A stretch of 64,000 nucleotides of DNA, taken from Mesorhizobium sp. GTDB lineage: Bacteria; Pseudomonadota; Alphaproteobacteria; Rhizobiales; Rhizobiaceae. Position 1 is the stretch's first letter; the number at the start of each line of letters is the position of its first letter. The stretch covers positions 1 through 64,000 of the forward strand of contig NZ_SUHQ01000013.1 in NCBI RefSeq assembly GCF_004962245.1, given 5' to 3'. Shown piece by piece: positions 25,562 through 34,250 of this stretch. The notes beneath the pieces are model-generated. The model ran no database searches, had not been told where the DNA came from, and worked only from the letters and a program-made list of their open reading frames with translations. The translations under genes were made by a program, and so were the position numbers.

Positions 25562-26799
25562 GATGCGCCTCTGATGATATCGACAGGGTTCAGGCGTGCT
25601 GCACGGCGCGCCGGCAGGTAGCCGGCCACTGCCGCCGAGCCGAGCGCGAAAGCCGAGGCGATGACGTAGTGCATCACGCTCCAGGCGATCGGCAGACGCG
25701 TCATCTCCTGGCCGGTCGCGGCGATCTCGAAACGCACCAGCGACAGCGCATAGGTCATGGAGAAGCCGAGCAGCCAGCCGAGCGCGGAGCCGGCAGCGCC
25801 GATCGCCAGGCCTTCCAGCAGAAAGAGCCGGCGCATGTCCGACTCCGGGAAGCCCAGCGACTTCATGATGGCGATGTCGCGCGCCTTCTCGTGCGTGATG
25901 GTGGAGATGATGTTGTAAATGCCGAAGCCCGCGACCAGCATGATCGCGCCAACGACGGTGTACATGATGACGTTGCGCACGACGAGCGCCTCGAGGATCG
26001 ATTCATTCGCCTCCTGCCATGCCACGGCCTTGTAGCCCAGTTCGGCCTCGGCGCGGTGCGCCACTGCCGGAGCGCGGTTTGGATCGTCGAGCTTGATGCG
26101 GATCTCGTTGATGGCGTTCGGCCGCGCCGAGAGTATCTGCGCATTCTTCAGAAGCACATAGGCTTCACCTTCGTCGCGCGCGGTGGTGCCGGTGTGGAAC
26201 AGACCAGCTATCTTGAAGTTGCGCGTCAGCCCCTCGGAGGAAACCGCGGTTATCGTGTCGCCGAACCCAGCGCCGAGCCGGCCCGCCATTGTGTCGCCGA
26301 TGAGCACGTTGTTGCCGCCCGCGGCAAGTGCCGAAAAGCTGCCTTCGACGAAGTCTTCGACGATCGGCGATACACCGGATTCGCGCTCGGGTTCGATCCC
26401 GATGATCGCCGCGCCCACTTCGCGGCTGGAATAGCGGATCACACCCTGCGTTTTGAGGCTTGCCGCGAACCGGCCGGGAATCCAGCTCTCGAGCCAGGAG
26501 GTCGCGGCGGTCGGATTGATGATGCCGCGGCGATCGTCGCGCGGCCTGAGCCCGGAAATCGCGACTGTCGCGAAGGCATCCTCGGCGGGCTGATGGCGGG
26601 CGGTGCGCTGCTCGTCTGTGATGTCGACATGCGGCATCGTGTCGACGAGCTGCCTGACGAAATCGTCCTGACCGCCCTGCATCAGCGCCGCCATAGCGAT
26701 GGAGAAGCCGACACCGACCGCGACGCCGATCACGGCAACCAGCGTCTGGCGACCGCGGCCGGCAATGTGCGTGACGGCGATGTCGAAGATAAGCGGCAT
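25558..26799 (-). CDS. ABC transporter permease (FtsX/MacB type)
   Basis: A 413-residue permease. The N-terminal helix (about residues 15-40) is followed by a periplasmic MacB-like core domain (45-260) and three C-terminal helices of the FtsX domain (about 290-400; MLVAGFGIYNIISTITHEKARDIAIMKSLG read in parts as ARDIAIMKSLGFPESDMRRLF). Such permeases with a membrane-fusion protein export substrates from the periplasm, for example macrolides, siderophores, peptides or lipoproteins. It overlaps the ATPase gene (ATGA) and follows the fusion-protein gene by six bases. Confidence 0.9.
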   Translation of the reverse strand: MPLIFDIAVTHIAGRGRQTLVAVIGVAVGVGFSIAMAALMQGGQDDFVRQLVDTMPHVDITDEQRTARHQPAEDAFATVAISGLRPRDDRRGIINPTAATSWLESWIPGRFAASLKTQGVIRYSSREVGAAIIGIEPERESGVSPIVEDFVEGSFSALAAGGNNVLIGDTMAGRLGAGFGDTITAVSSEGLTRNFKIAGLFHTGTTARDEGEAYVLLKNAQILSARPNAINEIRIKLDDPNRAPAVAHRAEAELGYKAVAWQEANESILEALVVRNVIMYTVVGAIMLVAGFGIYNIISTITHEKARDIAIMKSLGFPESDMRRLFLLEGLAIGAAGSALGWLLGFSMTYALSLVRFEIAATGQEMTRLPIAWSVMHYVIASAFALGSAAVAGYLPARRAARLNPVDIIRGAS

Positions 26800-26805
26800 C
26801 GTTGC

Positions 26806-27882
26806 TTATCTCTCCTGGGCGGTAATGCTGACGCGCGCCCCGTCGGCGAGGTCGGCGGGATAGGGCGAGACGACGCGGGTCTTCTCGTCGACGCTAGCCT
26901 CCCCGTCGACACCCGACAGAACCTCGACGCCATTGGAGCCGCGAATGCCCGTTCGGATCTCACGCCGCCAGGCCTTGTCGCCCTCGACCACGAACACCTT
27001 GTTCCCATCCATTGCAATGGACGGGATCAACAGCGCATTTTTCGAAACGCGGATGACGATGTTCACGTCGGTCGACATGCCTATACGAAGTGGCGTGTCG
27101 TCCGGCAGGCGGAAGCGGACGCGATAGGTCTTCGTCACCGGATCGCCCTTGGGCGTGACGCTGTCGACCACCGCTTCCAGGTTCTGCCTGAGGAACGCAT
27201 CGGATCTAAGCAGCGCGCGCTGGCCGACCTCGACCCGGGGTATATCCTCCTCGTTGACCTCGGCAACCACCAGCAGCGGCTTCGGCTCGCCGACCCAGAA
27301 CAACACCGTGCCGAGCTCGGCGACCTCACCCACCTCGCCGTCCTGCCTGAGCACGACACCGGCGCTCGGCGCACGTAACACGTAGGTGTCGAGTCGCGCC
27401 TTCTGTCCGGCAACCAGCGCCTCGATCTGGCCAAGCTCGCTCTGCGCACGATCGAGAGCCTGCTGGCTCGCCGCACGCCTTTCGGCAAGCACGGTCAGCC
27501 GCCGGAGCTCTTCCTGGGCAAGCGCTTGACGCGCTTCGAGCTCGCCAAGCACGGCCCGGGCCTCGCTGTCGTCGAGCTTGGCGAGCACATCGCCTTGTGC
27601 AACCCTCGACCCCTCGCAATTACATTGCTCGACGATCCTCTCGCGGACCACAGGAGCGACCTTGGCCCAGGTTCGCGGCTCGACGGAGCCACTCGCGTAG
27701 ACGATTTCCGCCGCGTCGCCACGCTGTGGCGTCACCACCGAAACCTTGGCCGGCTGCCACAGATACCAAGAGCTGAAAGCAGCAGCGGCCGCGACAAGAA
27801 CAATGCCGACAATCCAGCGTATCCGTCGCAAGAAACTCTCCCCTCCATCATCGAATCCGAACGTCGGGCGGGACGCAGACAT
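26806..27882 (-). CDS. Membrane-fusion (HlyD/MacA-type) efflux adaptor
   Basis: A 358-residue periplasmic adaptor. An uncleaved N-terminal helix (residues 20-42, RIRWIVGIVLVAAAAAFSSW) is followed by a lipoyl-type half (QCNCEGSRVAQGDVLAKLDD), an alpha-hairpin (110-160), the second lipoyl half (VLRAPSAGVVLRQDGEVG) and beta-barrel/proximal domains. It links the MacB-like permease to an outer-membrane channel not encoded here. The ATG at 27882 has no clear ribosome-binding site, and the TetR-type palindrome stands only six bases upstream, so the mRNA may be leaderless or nearly so. Confidence 0.88.
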   Translation of the reverse strand: MSASRPTFGFDDGGESFLRRIRWIVGIVLVAAAAAFSSWYLWQPAKVSVVTPQRGDAAEIVYASGSVEPRTWAKVAPVVRERIVEQCNCEGSRVAQGDVLAKLDDSEARAVLGELEARQALAQEELRRLTVLAERRAASQQALDRAQSELGQIEALVAGQKARLDTYVLRAPSAGVVLRQDGEVGEVAELGTVLFWVGEPKPLLVVAEVNEEDIPRVEVGQRALLRSDAFLRQNLEAVVDSVTPKGDPVTKTYRVRFRLPDDTPLRIGMSTDVNIVIRVSKNALLIPSIAMDGNKVFVVEGDKAWRREIRTGIRGSNGVEVLSGVDGEASVDEKTRVVSPYPADLADGARVSITAQER

Positions 27883-27888
27883 AGCATC

Positions 27889-27905
27889 AGACCGACCGTC
27901 GGTCT
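27889..27905. promoter_or_regulatory. TetR-type operator palindrome
   Basis: AGACCGAC-C-GTCGGTCT is a perfect 17-bp inverted repeat between the divergent efflux operon and the TetR-family gene. ACCGACxGTCGGT-like cores are typical of TetR/AcrR repressors. It overlaps a TATA-like minus-strand sequence (TTATAG), so binding would block efflux transcription. Confidence 0.8.
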
Positions 27906-27970
27906 ATAAAAGTTGCATAAGGAAACGGTTCGTGCTCCTCTTGCTCCACCTGACTTAGCGAGGATCGATT

Positions 27971-28663
27971 TTGGCCCGAGTGATAAAGCCACCGGAAATA
28001 CGATCCGCCGAGCTTCTCGACTGCGCCCAGCGGCTTTTCTTCGAGCGCGGCTATGACAACACGACGGTGAACGACATCATCCGCGAGGCCGGCCTGTCAA
28101 AGGGCGCGTTCTACCACTACTTCGCATCGAAAGAGGCCCTGCTGGAGGCACTCGCCGCACGTCTTGCGCGCGACAGCTTCACCGAGTTGCAGCCCATGCT
28201 CAACGATCCATCACTTGACGGGCTTGGCCGGCTCAATGCGCTCTTTGCGGGCTCGCAGCGGTTGAACGTCGAACTCGCTCCGCAACTGCGCAAGACGTTC
28301 TTCGTCGTCTTTCGGCCCGAGAACCTTGCCCTCTTCCATCGGGTTGACCAGGCGGTCAGGGAACTGGCCATGCCGATAATCGCCGACCTCCTCCGGAAGG
28401 GAAGCGAGGAAGGCGTGCTCGACGTGCCTGATCCGGAAGCTTTTGCCGAGATGTTCTTGCAGCTCCGGCTGATCTTGCGGGATGTGATGCACCGCGCCTT
28501 GCGGCAGGCGGAAGGGGGCAATGTCGACGAAGCAGCGCGGCTGCTCGACGATCGGCTGCGGCTCTACGGCATCGCAATCGACCGGCTTTTGAAGTTGCCT
28601 GATGGAACGATAAAAGCGGCGCAACCCGGGTTTGCCCGGGCCTTCCTCGAAGCGGGCCCTTGA
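27971..28663 (+). CDS. TetR/AcrR-family repressor of the efflux operon
   Basis: A 230-residue regulator with an N-terminal TetR helix-turn-helix (residues 12-58; TTVNDIIREAGLSKGAFYHYF) and a helical ligand-binding C-terminal domain. The likely start is TTG 27971, with GAGGA upstream; no ATG fits near the domain start. It is divergent from the MFP-permease-ATPase operon, and a perfect palindrome lies between them, so it most probably represses that operon and perhaps itself until an exported compound binds. The ligand is unknown. Confidence 0.9.
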   Translation: MARVIKPPEIRSAELLDCAQRLFFERGYDNTTVNDIIREAGLSKGAFYHYFASKEALLEALAARLARDSFTELQPMLNDPSLDGLGRLNALFAGSQRLNVELAPQLRKTFFVVFRPENLALFHRVDQAVRELAMPIIADLLRKGSEEGVLDVPDPEAFAEMFLQLRLILRDVMHRALRQAEGGNVDEAARLLDDRLRLYGIAIDRLLKLPDGTIKAAQPGFARAFLEAGP

Positions 28664-28666
28664 AGT

Positions 28667-28722
28667 CGCCAGAGCCGCGGGCAACAATTCACCGCGCATT
28701 GATAGACCAGCTCACCCCGACC
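28667..28722 (-). pseudogene. DUF982 gene fragment (third copy)
   Basis: About 55 bases closely match the cysteine-rich core of the two intact DUF982 genes (compare 30150-30205). On the minus strand it reads VYQCAVNCC, then goes out of frame with respect to the paralogs (PRLWR in place of SAALV) through loss of bases. No start or other part is present. It begins four bases after the TetR gene stop. Confidence 0.6.
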
Positions 28723-28771
28723 CAGCGCTCCTCGTACTGCCACGGAGAGGGCTTGCCGACGCTGTCCAAAA

Positions 28772-29295
28772 TCACGGGGGCGTCAGTGAAAGACCTACAC
28801 TCGCATTCTCTTCCGGCGTCGCGTTCCAGTAGCCGTATGCCGCGGCGGTCCTCAGGAAATACTGGATCGCGTCGGCTGAGGGAGGATCCGAATACCTGTT
28901 TCCCCCGGCGATCGGCTTCCCGACGTCCCGGAAGAACCGGCCTATCCCTGGCGTGCTGACGAGGATCATGACGGCCGCTTCGGCCGACAGGTTTCGAAAG
29001 GCGTGCTTCGCCCCGCCCGGCACATGGAAAATGTCGCCCGGCCGTATGGATACCCAGACGAAGCCTTCCGGCGACTGCGAAAGGCCTTCGATCTCGCCGG
29101 AAATCTGAATGAAGGTTTCTGGGTCGGCATGGCTGTGCAGCGGCACGATAACACCCGGCGGGATAGTGCCGCGCATGGACGCAAGGTTCGCCATCGCGGG
29201 GCGGCGTAAGAAACAGGGCCTAGCACGTCGAGCGTCTCGACATTGCGCGGGTCGACGAGATGTCCCGCGCGCTCGCTGATGGTAGTGTCGAACAT
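28772..29295 (-). pseudogene. Cupin-domain gene broken by two frameshifts
   Basis: The start codon (29295) and first 27 residues (MFDTTISERAGHLVDPRNV to VLGP) lie in one frame, LFLTPPRDGEPCV in a second frame, and MRGTIPPGVIVPLHSHADPETF (read from about 29176) to the end in a third. Together they give one continuous single-domain cupin of about 175 residues. The first cupin motif is HSHADPETFIQISGEIEG (histidines and glutamate for metal), the second PGDIFHVPGGAKHAF. Frame changes fall near 29214 and 29175. Unless both are sequencing errors, the gene is dead. Intact relatives are small quercetinase/anti-sigma-like cupins of unclear role. Confidence 0.75.
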
Positions 29296-29316
29296 CCGAT
29301 GTCTCCCTTCGATTCG

Positions 29317-29645
29317 TCATCCCGGCGTATTTGCCCACGCGCCGACAAAGGGCGGCAGCATGATGCACATCCGCTGTTCGACAGCCTCTTTGCGCAGTCG
29401 CTCGGCGAGCGTATCGACCTTCATTTCAGCGGCGGTCGCGACACCGACGGCTTCGGCCATCGGCAGCAGGCTGCGCAAGGTTCCAGCAATGTAGTCGTAG
29501 ATTGGCGAGCGGGGCCCGCTGCCGGCCAGGCCGGCGGAATTCATCTGCGGCGCCGGCAGGCCCGCACCGGCGAAGACCATGGGCAGCCTGCCACCCATGT
29601 CGACCTCGAAACCCGCCCGCTCGATCGCCCGGCTGAAGAAGACCG
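29317..29645 (-). pseudogene. C-terminal fragment of a SAM-dependent methyltransferase
   Basis: On the minus strand the chain FFSRAIERAGFEVDMGGRL, FAGAGLPAPQMNSAG, YDYIAGTLRSLLPMAEAVG and DTLAERLRKEAVEQR is the typical C-terminal third of a class I methyltransferase, ending MLPPFVGAWANTPG. The SAM-binding N-terminal two thirds are missing; the frame upstream of about 29645 is antisense to a response-regulator fragment. No start is present. The end is natural, so this is a truncation by rearrangement. Confidence 0.7.
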
Positions 29646-29649
29646 GCAA

Positions 29650-29967
29650 GGTTGCGGCCGCTTTGCCGGCTGGGAACTCGACATGCGGATGCGGCGCCTG
29701 ACGTCGCCCGCGGGCGAAGCAACGCCGTTGACCGCCGGGGAGTTCAACCTGTTGGCAGCGTTCCTGCAATCTCCACAGCAGATCTTGAGCCGCGAGCAGC
29801 TTCTCGCTGCCAGCAGGATTCACGACGAAGAGGTGTTTGACCGCAGTATCGACGTGCAGATATTGCGACTGCGCCGCAAGCTCGAGGTCAACCCGAGCGA
29901 GCCGAAGCTCGTTGTCACCGAGCGGGGGGCTGGCTACGTGTTCGCTGCCTCCGTCGAGGTGCTGTGA
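29650..29967 (+). pseudogene. C-terminal (DNA-binding) fragment of an OmpR-family response regulator
   Basis: About 100 residues form a complete winged-helix effector domain: RMRRLTSPAGEATPLTAGEF, NLLAAFLQSPQQILSREQLL, DRSIDVQILRLRRKLEVNPS and VVTERGAGYVFA. The receiver domain with its phospho-acceptor aspartate is absent, and upstream sequence in this frame is antisense to the methyltransferase fragment. There is no plausible start with ribosome-binding site, so I treat it as a truncated gene. A stand-alone DNA-binding protein cannot be fully excluded. Confidence 0.75.
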
Positions 29968-30014
29968 CCTTGCCGAAAGGCGCCACGTTCAAGGCAGAGT
30001 GCAAATACGAACGT

Positions 30015-30317
30015 TCATCGCCTCAGCGCATGCACGCTATCGATATTTTCGCCGCCCAACGGCAGCGCCATGTCGTCGTCGAGCAAGCGCGTGATGCGGG
30101 CGAAGCCGGTAAAAGCCTTTCTTGCCTCCTCTGCCGACATCCGGCCCACCAGAGCCGCGGAGCAGCAATTCACCGCGCATTGGTAGACTGGCCCACGCCG
30201 GCCTGTTGGCCATTTACGCAAGAACTCCATCGCTTCGGCTACGCTATCAATTTCTTCGGTAGGGTTTTCCTGCCCACGTGAAATCCGCACAGGCGTAAAA
30301 AATTGCAGGCGATCCAT
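30015..30317 (-). CDS. DUF982 protein, copy 2
   Basis: A 100-residue DUF982 protein starting MDRLQFFTPVRI, with the core GPVYQCAVNCCSAALVG and C-terminal helix FTGFARITRLLDDD. GGGAGGAAA directly precedes the start. It is a close paralog of the gene at 19090-19389. Upstream similarity between copies runs to about 30395 and covers a possible stress-sigma promoter on the minus strand (GGAAA-N17-AGTT, 30365-30390), one base off the GGAAC element. The 273-base region upstream holds no further gene; a short palindrome TCATTCGAATGA is at 30445. Confidence 0.85.
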   Translation of the reverse strand: MDRLQFFTPVRISRGQENPTEEIDSVAEAMEFLRKWPTGRRGPVYQCAVNCCSAALVGRMSAEEARKAFTGFARITRLLDDDMALPLGGENIDSVHALRR

Positions 30318-30590
30318 CGTTTCCTCCCGGTTTGATCGCAATGTGCTTGATCGAAACCTTATTGAACTTACGGCTGGCCATTTGGTTTCCGGCAAAACAG
30401 AGCCGGTGCTGAAAAAGGTAGGCCCAAAAACAAAGTGTCTCATATCATTCGAATGAAATCGAATCACCAAACGTGACAAACGAAGCGAACAACGTTGCGC
30501 GCCGATAAGCGCGGTTCTCATGGAATAATTATCGAATATCTCTAGGGCGAGCTCCGCTTCCTGGGCGATTGGCGCCTCAATGCGCCCGCT

Positions 30591-31130
30591 CTATCCACCG
30601 ACCATTTCGGCCAGTCTGCGCACCGTGTTCCAATTGCGCGAGGTGCCGACGCCGAGCCGTTTATGGCCTATTGCCGCTAGAAGGCGCGAATTCGGCTTCT
30701 CGCGCGAAAAGCAGATCCAGATGTCGCCGCCGACCGGCTGCATCCTTTCATCCTTGCCGGCATAGGCCTCCAGCGCCGTGACGGCTTCAGCGGGAACGGG
30801 CCTGCGCATCACGCGCACCGCCACCTGGTCCGCCGCGGCAGCCGATTCGGCGGGAAACGGATTGCCGGCCGCAAGCCTCAACCAGTCATCCGCGCGGCGC
30901 ACGATGATGTCGACATGGCGGCTGAAGGTCCTTTCGAACGCCGTCTCCAACCGGCGTTCCAACGCGGCGATTTCTGTCTCTTTCGCCTCGAAGACCAGGT
31001 TGCCAGTCGCCACCAGTGTGCGCGGGTTGTTCAGCCCCAGGCCTTCCGCCATGGCCCTGAGATCGGACATGACGACCCGGCGCCCATCGCCCAGGATGAT
31101 GCTGTAAAGCAGAGCGACATAGGTTTGCAT
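30591..31130 (-). CDS. DUF1697 protein
   Basis: A 179-residue cytosolic protein of the DUF1697 family. Typical elements are YVALLYSIILGDGRRVVMSDLRAMAEGLGL at the N-terminus (seen as ALLYSII and MSDLRAM), TLVATGNLVFEA and the C-terminal ATGHKRLGVGTSRNWNTV-like tail (here IGHKRLGVGTSRNWNTV). No biochemical function is established for the family. The start at 31130 is the conserved one; the frame continues upstream into pyrG. It stands 20 bases after pyrG on the same strand and may be co-transcribed. Confidence 0.85.
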   Translation of the reverse strand: MQTYVALLYSIILGDGRRVVMSDLRAMAEGLGLNNPRTLVATGNLVFEAKETEIAALERRLETAFERTFSRHVDIIVRRADDWLRLAAGNPFPAESAAAADQVAVRVMRRPVPAEAVTALEAYAGKDERMQPVGGDIWICFSREKPNSRLLAAIGHKRLGVGTSRNWNTVRRLAEMVGG

Positions 31131-31150
31131 GGCGGCGGCCGGTGGCCAGC

Positions 31151-32779
31151 CTAGACCAGCCGCGACTGTTCCACCGCGGCCTCGATGAAGCTGGCAAACA
31201 GCGGGTGCGGGTCGAGCGGCCTGCTTTTCAGCTCGGGATGGTACTGCACGCCGATGAACCAGGGATGGTCGGGGTATTCGACCGTTTCCGGCAGCACGCC
31301 GTCCGGCGACATGCCGGCAAAGACCAGGCCGCAATCCTCGAGCCGCTCCTTGTAGTCGATATTGACTTCATAGCGGTGGCGGTGGCGCTCGGAAATCTGC
31401 GTATCACCGTAGATGTCGGCGATTTTCGAGCCCTTGGCGAGATCCGCCTGATAGGCGCCGAGCCGCATGGTGCCGCCGAGGTCGCCGGTTTCCCTGCGCT
31501 TCTCCAGCATGTTGCCCTTCAGCCACTCCGTCATCAGGCCGACGACCGGTTCCTCGGTCGGGCCGAACTCGGTCGACGAGGCGTGCTCGACGCCGGCCAG
31601 CGAACGCGCCGCCTCGATGCAGGCCATCTGCATGCCGAAGCAGATACCGAAATACGGCACTTTTCGCTCGCGGGCGAACTTCGCCGCCAGGATCTTGCCT
31701 TCCGCGCCGCGCTCGCCAAAGCCGCCGGGGACCAGAATGCCATGGACCTTTTCCAACCACGGCGCCGGATCTTCCTTCTCGAATATCTCGCTCTCGATCC
31801 AGTCGAGCTTGACCCTGACGTGGTTGGCGAGGCCGCCATGCGACAGCGCCTCGATCAGCGATTTGTAGGCGTCCTTGAGGCCCGTGTATTTGCCGACGAC
31901 GGCTATGGTCACCTCGCCTTCCGGGTTGTGGATGCAGTTGGACACCGCTTGCCAGGGCTCCATGCGCGGCTTCGGCGCCGGATCGATGCCGAAGGCGGCC
32001 AGCACCTCCGAATCCAGCCCTTCATTGTGATAGGCCATCGGCACGTCGTAGATGTGCGGCACGTCGAGTGCCTGGATGACCGCGCTCTCGCGCACATTGC
32101 AGAACAGCGATAGTTTGCGGCGCTCTTCCCTGGGGATGGGACGGTCGGCGCGGACCAGCAGGATGTCGGGCGCGATGCCGATGCCGCGCAATTCCTTGAC
32201 CGAATGCTGGGTCGGCTTGGTCTTCAATTCGCCCGCCGTTGGAATGTAGGGCATAAGCGTCAGGTGCACGTAGACGGCGTTGTTGCGCGGCAGATCGTTG
32301 CCGAGCTGGCGGATCGCCTCCAGGAACGGCATCGCCTCGATGTCGCCGACGGTACCGCCGATCTCGCACAGGACGAAATCATAGTCGTCATTGCCGTTGA
32401 GGATGAAATTCTTGATCTCGTCGGTGACGTGCGGAATGACCTGCACGGTGGCACCAAGATAATCGCCGCGCCGCTCGCGCTCGATGATGTTCTTGTAGAT
32501 GCGACCGGTGGTGATGTTGTCTTGCTGGTTGGCCGAGCGGCCGGTGAAGCGCTCGTAGTGGCCAAGATCGAGATCGGTCTCGGCGCCGTCATCAGTGACG
32601 AAGACTTCGCCATGCTGGTAGGGCGACATCGTGCCGGGATCGACATTGAGATAGGGGTCAAGCTTTTTTATGCGCGCGCGATAGCCTCGCGCCTGCAAGA
32701 GAGCCCCAAGGGCCGCCGCAGCGATGCCTTTTCCAAGTGAGGAGACCACGCCGCCTGTGATGAATACATATCGCGCCAT
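31151..32779 (-). CDS. pyrG: CTP synthase
   Basis: A 542-residue CTP synthase, which aminates UTP to CTP using glutamine and ATP. The N-terminal synthetase domain begins [18 protein letters not shown] with the P-loop; the C-terminal class I glutamine amidotransferase domain shows the nucleophile cysteine in YFGICFGMQ and the histidine/glutamate pair in [10 protein letters not shown]. Length is standard for the family. The start is the conserved MARY (32779), three codons inside a longer possible frame. In Rhizobiales pyrG usually follows secG; here an L,D-transpeptidase gene lies between them. Confidence 0.98.
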   Translation of the reverse strand: MARYVFITGGVVSSLGKGIAAAALGALLQARGYRARIKKLDPYLNVDPGTMSPYQHGEVFVTDDGAETDLDLGHYERFTGRSANQQDNITTGRIYKNIIERERRGDYLGATVQVIPHVTDEIKNFILNGNDDYDFVLCEIGGTVGDIEAMPFLEAIRQLGNDLPRNNAVYVHLTLMPYIPTAGELKTKPTQHSVKELRGIGIAPDILLVRADRPIPREERRKLSLFCNVRESAVIQALDVPHIYDVPMAYHNEGLDSEVLAAFGIDPAPKPRMEPWQAVSNCIHNPEGEVTIAVVGKYTGLKDAYKSLIEALSHGGLANHVRVKLDWIESEIFEKEDPAPWLEKVHGILVPGGFGERGAEGKILAAKFARERKVPYFGICFGMQMACIEAARSLAGVEHASSTEFGPTEEPVVGLMTEWLKGNMLEKRRETGDLGGTMRLGAYQADLAKGSKIADIYGDTQISERHRHRYEVNIDYKERLEDCGLVFAGMSPDGVLPETVEYPDHPWFIGVQYHPELKSRPLDPHPLFASFIEAAVEQSRLV

Positions 32780-32876
32780 GGGAGTCATCGCTTAACGCGG
32801 CTGAGTTGATTCCGCCAGAGAAAAAACCGCCGCGAAGGGTTTTTCCTAAGAATGCGCTCTGATCGTAGGCAAACCA

Positions 32877-32905
32877 AAACAAAAGGGCCGGCGAGGCCGG
32901 CCCTT
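32877..32905 (-). terminator. Rho-independent terminator of the L,D-transpeptidase gene
   Basis: A perfect 10-bp stem (AAGGGCCGGC / GCCGGCCCTT) with a three-base loop lies 22 bases after the transpeptidase stop. On the minus strand it is followed by TTTTGTTTTGG, a good U-rich tail. Confidence 0.85.
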
Positions 32906-32926
32906 CCGGTACGGTTTGTTAAGGCG

Positions 32927-34039
32927 TCAGATAATGACGACCTTGGTGCCTACTTTCACCCGACGATAAAGGTCCATGACGTGCTCGTTGATCATGCGGA
33001 AGCAGCCGTTGGAGGCGCTCGTTCCGATCGACTGCGGCGCGATGGTACCGTGAATGCGCAGGTGGGTGTCCTTCTTGCCGTCATAAAGGTAAATGGCGCG
33101 CGCGCCGAGCGGATTTTCACCGCCGCCGGGCATGCCGTCCTTGTATTGGCCGTAATGCTTCGGCTCGCGCTTCTGCATGTCGAGCGTCGGAATCCAGCGC
33201 GGCCATTCCTGCTTGTCGCCAACGGCGACCGTGCCCTTGAACTGCAGGCCTTCACGACCGACCGCGATCGCATAACGGCGGGCGGTCCATGAGGATTCGA
33301 CGAGGTAGAGGCGGCGCGCGCTGGTATCGATGACGATGGTGCCGGGACTGTAGCCGGTGAATTCGACCTCTTGCGGCACGAACTCCGGGTTCACCTTGAA
33401 CTGCCTCTTGGCTTCCTTCCTGGCGAGGGCGGCGTCGAGGGCGCGCGTCTCGGGGAGCAGCGACATCGAAGAGGACGAGGACGCGCCTCCGAACAGGCCG
33501 GCGAAGAGCCCGACGCTCTGCGGCTTCTGTCCGACAGCCTCGCTGCGCAATTCGCCATTGTTGCGGATCAGCGCGACGTTCATGGGCTCGGCTGAGACGG
33601 GCTCGGCCGATTGGATCGGTGCGATGGGTTGAACCGGTTCGATGATTTTGACAGCCTTCCTCGCCGGCTTGGCGCCGGCCAGCGCAGCGGGCTTATTCTT
33701 CTTGGCAAGAAACGCCTGCCGTTCCGCGTCGGCCTTGGCTTTGGCCGCCGCGCGCATCGCCAGCTTCCTGGACTCGACCGCCTTGGCTCGAGCAGCCTGC
33801 TTGTCGGCCGCGATCTTTGCTTCGATCTTCTTGATCTGGGCAAGATCGTCCGGGGTCGGGTCTTTCTTCTTCTTGAGGAGCTTCAGTTGCGCCGCATCGC
33901 TTTTGGCGGCGACGTTGACGACGTCAGTTGTTACTGCGTCCTTAGAGGCCGAATTGCTTGCCGGCATGGCCGCGTAAGCGGGCACACCCAGGCTGAGCGC
34001 GGCACATAGGCCGGCTAAAATGAAGCTGCGAAGCTGCAT
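32927..34039 (-). CDS. L,D-transpeptidase (YkuD/ErfK family)
   Basis: A 370-residue exported protein. After the signal peptide (residues 1-23) comes a long Lys/Ala/Glu-rich, coiled-coil-like segment (40-125), then a linker and the YkuD catalytic domain (about 225-370). The active site reads RIHGTIAPQSIGTSASNGCFRM, with the histidine and nucleophilic cysteine of the family. Such enzymes make 3-3 peptidoglycan cross-links or attach outer-membrane proteins to peptidoglycan; polar-growing Rhizobiales have many. It is followed by a strong terminator, so it appears to be transcribed alone. Confidence 0.93.
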   Translation of the reverse strand: MQLRSFILAGLCAALSLGVPAYAAMPASNSASKDAVTTDVVNVAAKSDAAQLKLLKKKKDPTPDDLAQIKKIEAKIAADKQAARAKAVESRKLAMRAAAKAKADAERQAFLAKKNKPAALAGAKPARKAVKIIEPVQPIAPIQSAEPVSAEPMNVALIRNNGELRSEAVGQKPQSVGLFAGLFGGASSSSSMSLLPETRALDAALARKEAKRQFKVNPEFVPQEVEFTGYSPGTIVIDTSARRLYLVESSWTARRYAIAVGREGLQFKGTVAVGDKQEWPRWIPTLDMQKREPKHYGQYKDGMPGGGENPLGARAIYLYDGKKDTHLRIHGTIAPQSIGTSASNGCFRMINEHVMDLYRRVKVGTKVVII

Positions 34040-34250
34040 GGCGAAGATCCGATCGTTCTATGCTTGTTGCCCACGGCGTCGCCCGGCGTCCCCCAAGGAC
34101 CCCGATAGTGCCGCGCACAATCTATAATCGATTAGCCGGAGACGCCTCAAGCGCCCTGTCGTGCCGTGCCCGGTCGAATCTTCGTGATCGTGCGGCATTT
34201 GCCGCGACTGTGTTCAAACAACAACAGATCGCGGCGCCGAACGCTGCCGA

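Noticed and set aside
29260..29967. 235-residue plus-strand frame as a complete regulator
   Set aside because: Only its last 100 residues are regulator-like; the first part is antisense to a methyltransferase fragment and lacks a receiver domain.
30445..30456. Palindrome TCATTCGAATGA upstream of DUF982 copy 2
   Set aside because: No equivalent upstream of copy 1 and no regulator nearby; too little evidence for an operator.
34125..34134. Palindrome TAATCGATTA upstream of the L,D-transpeptidase
   Set aside because: Only 10 bp, alone, and no matching copy elsewhere in the window; could be chance.
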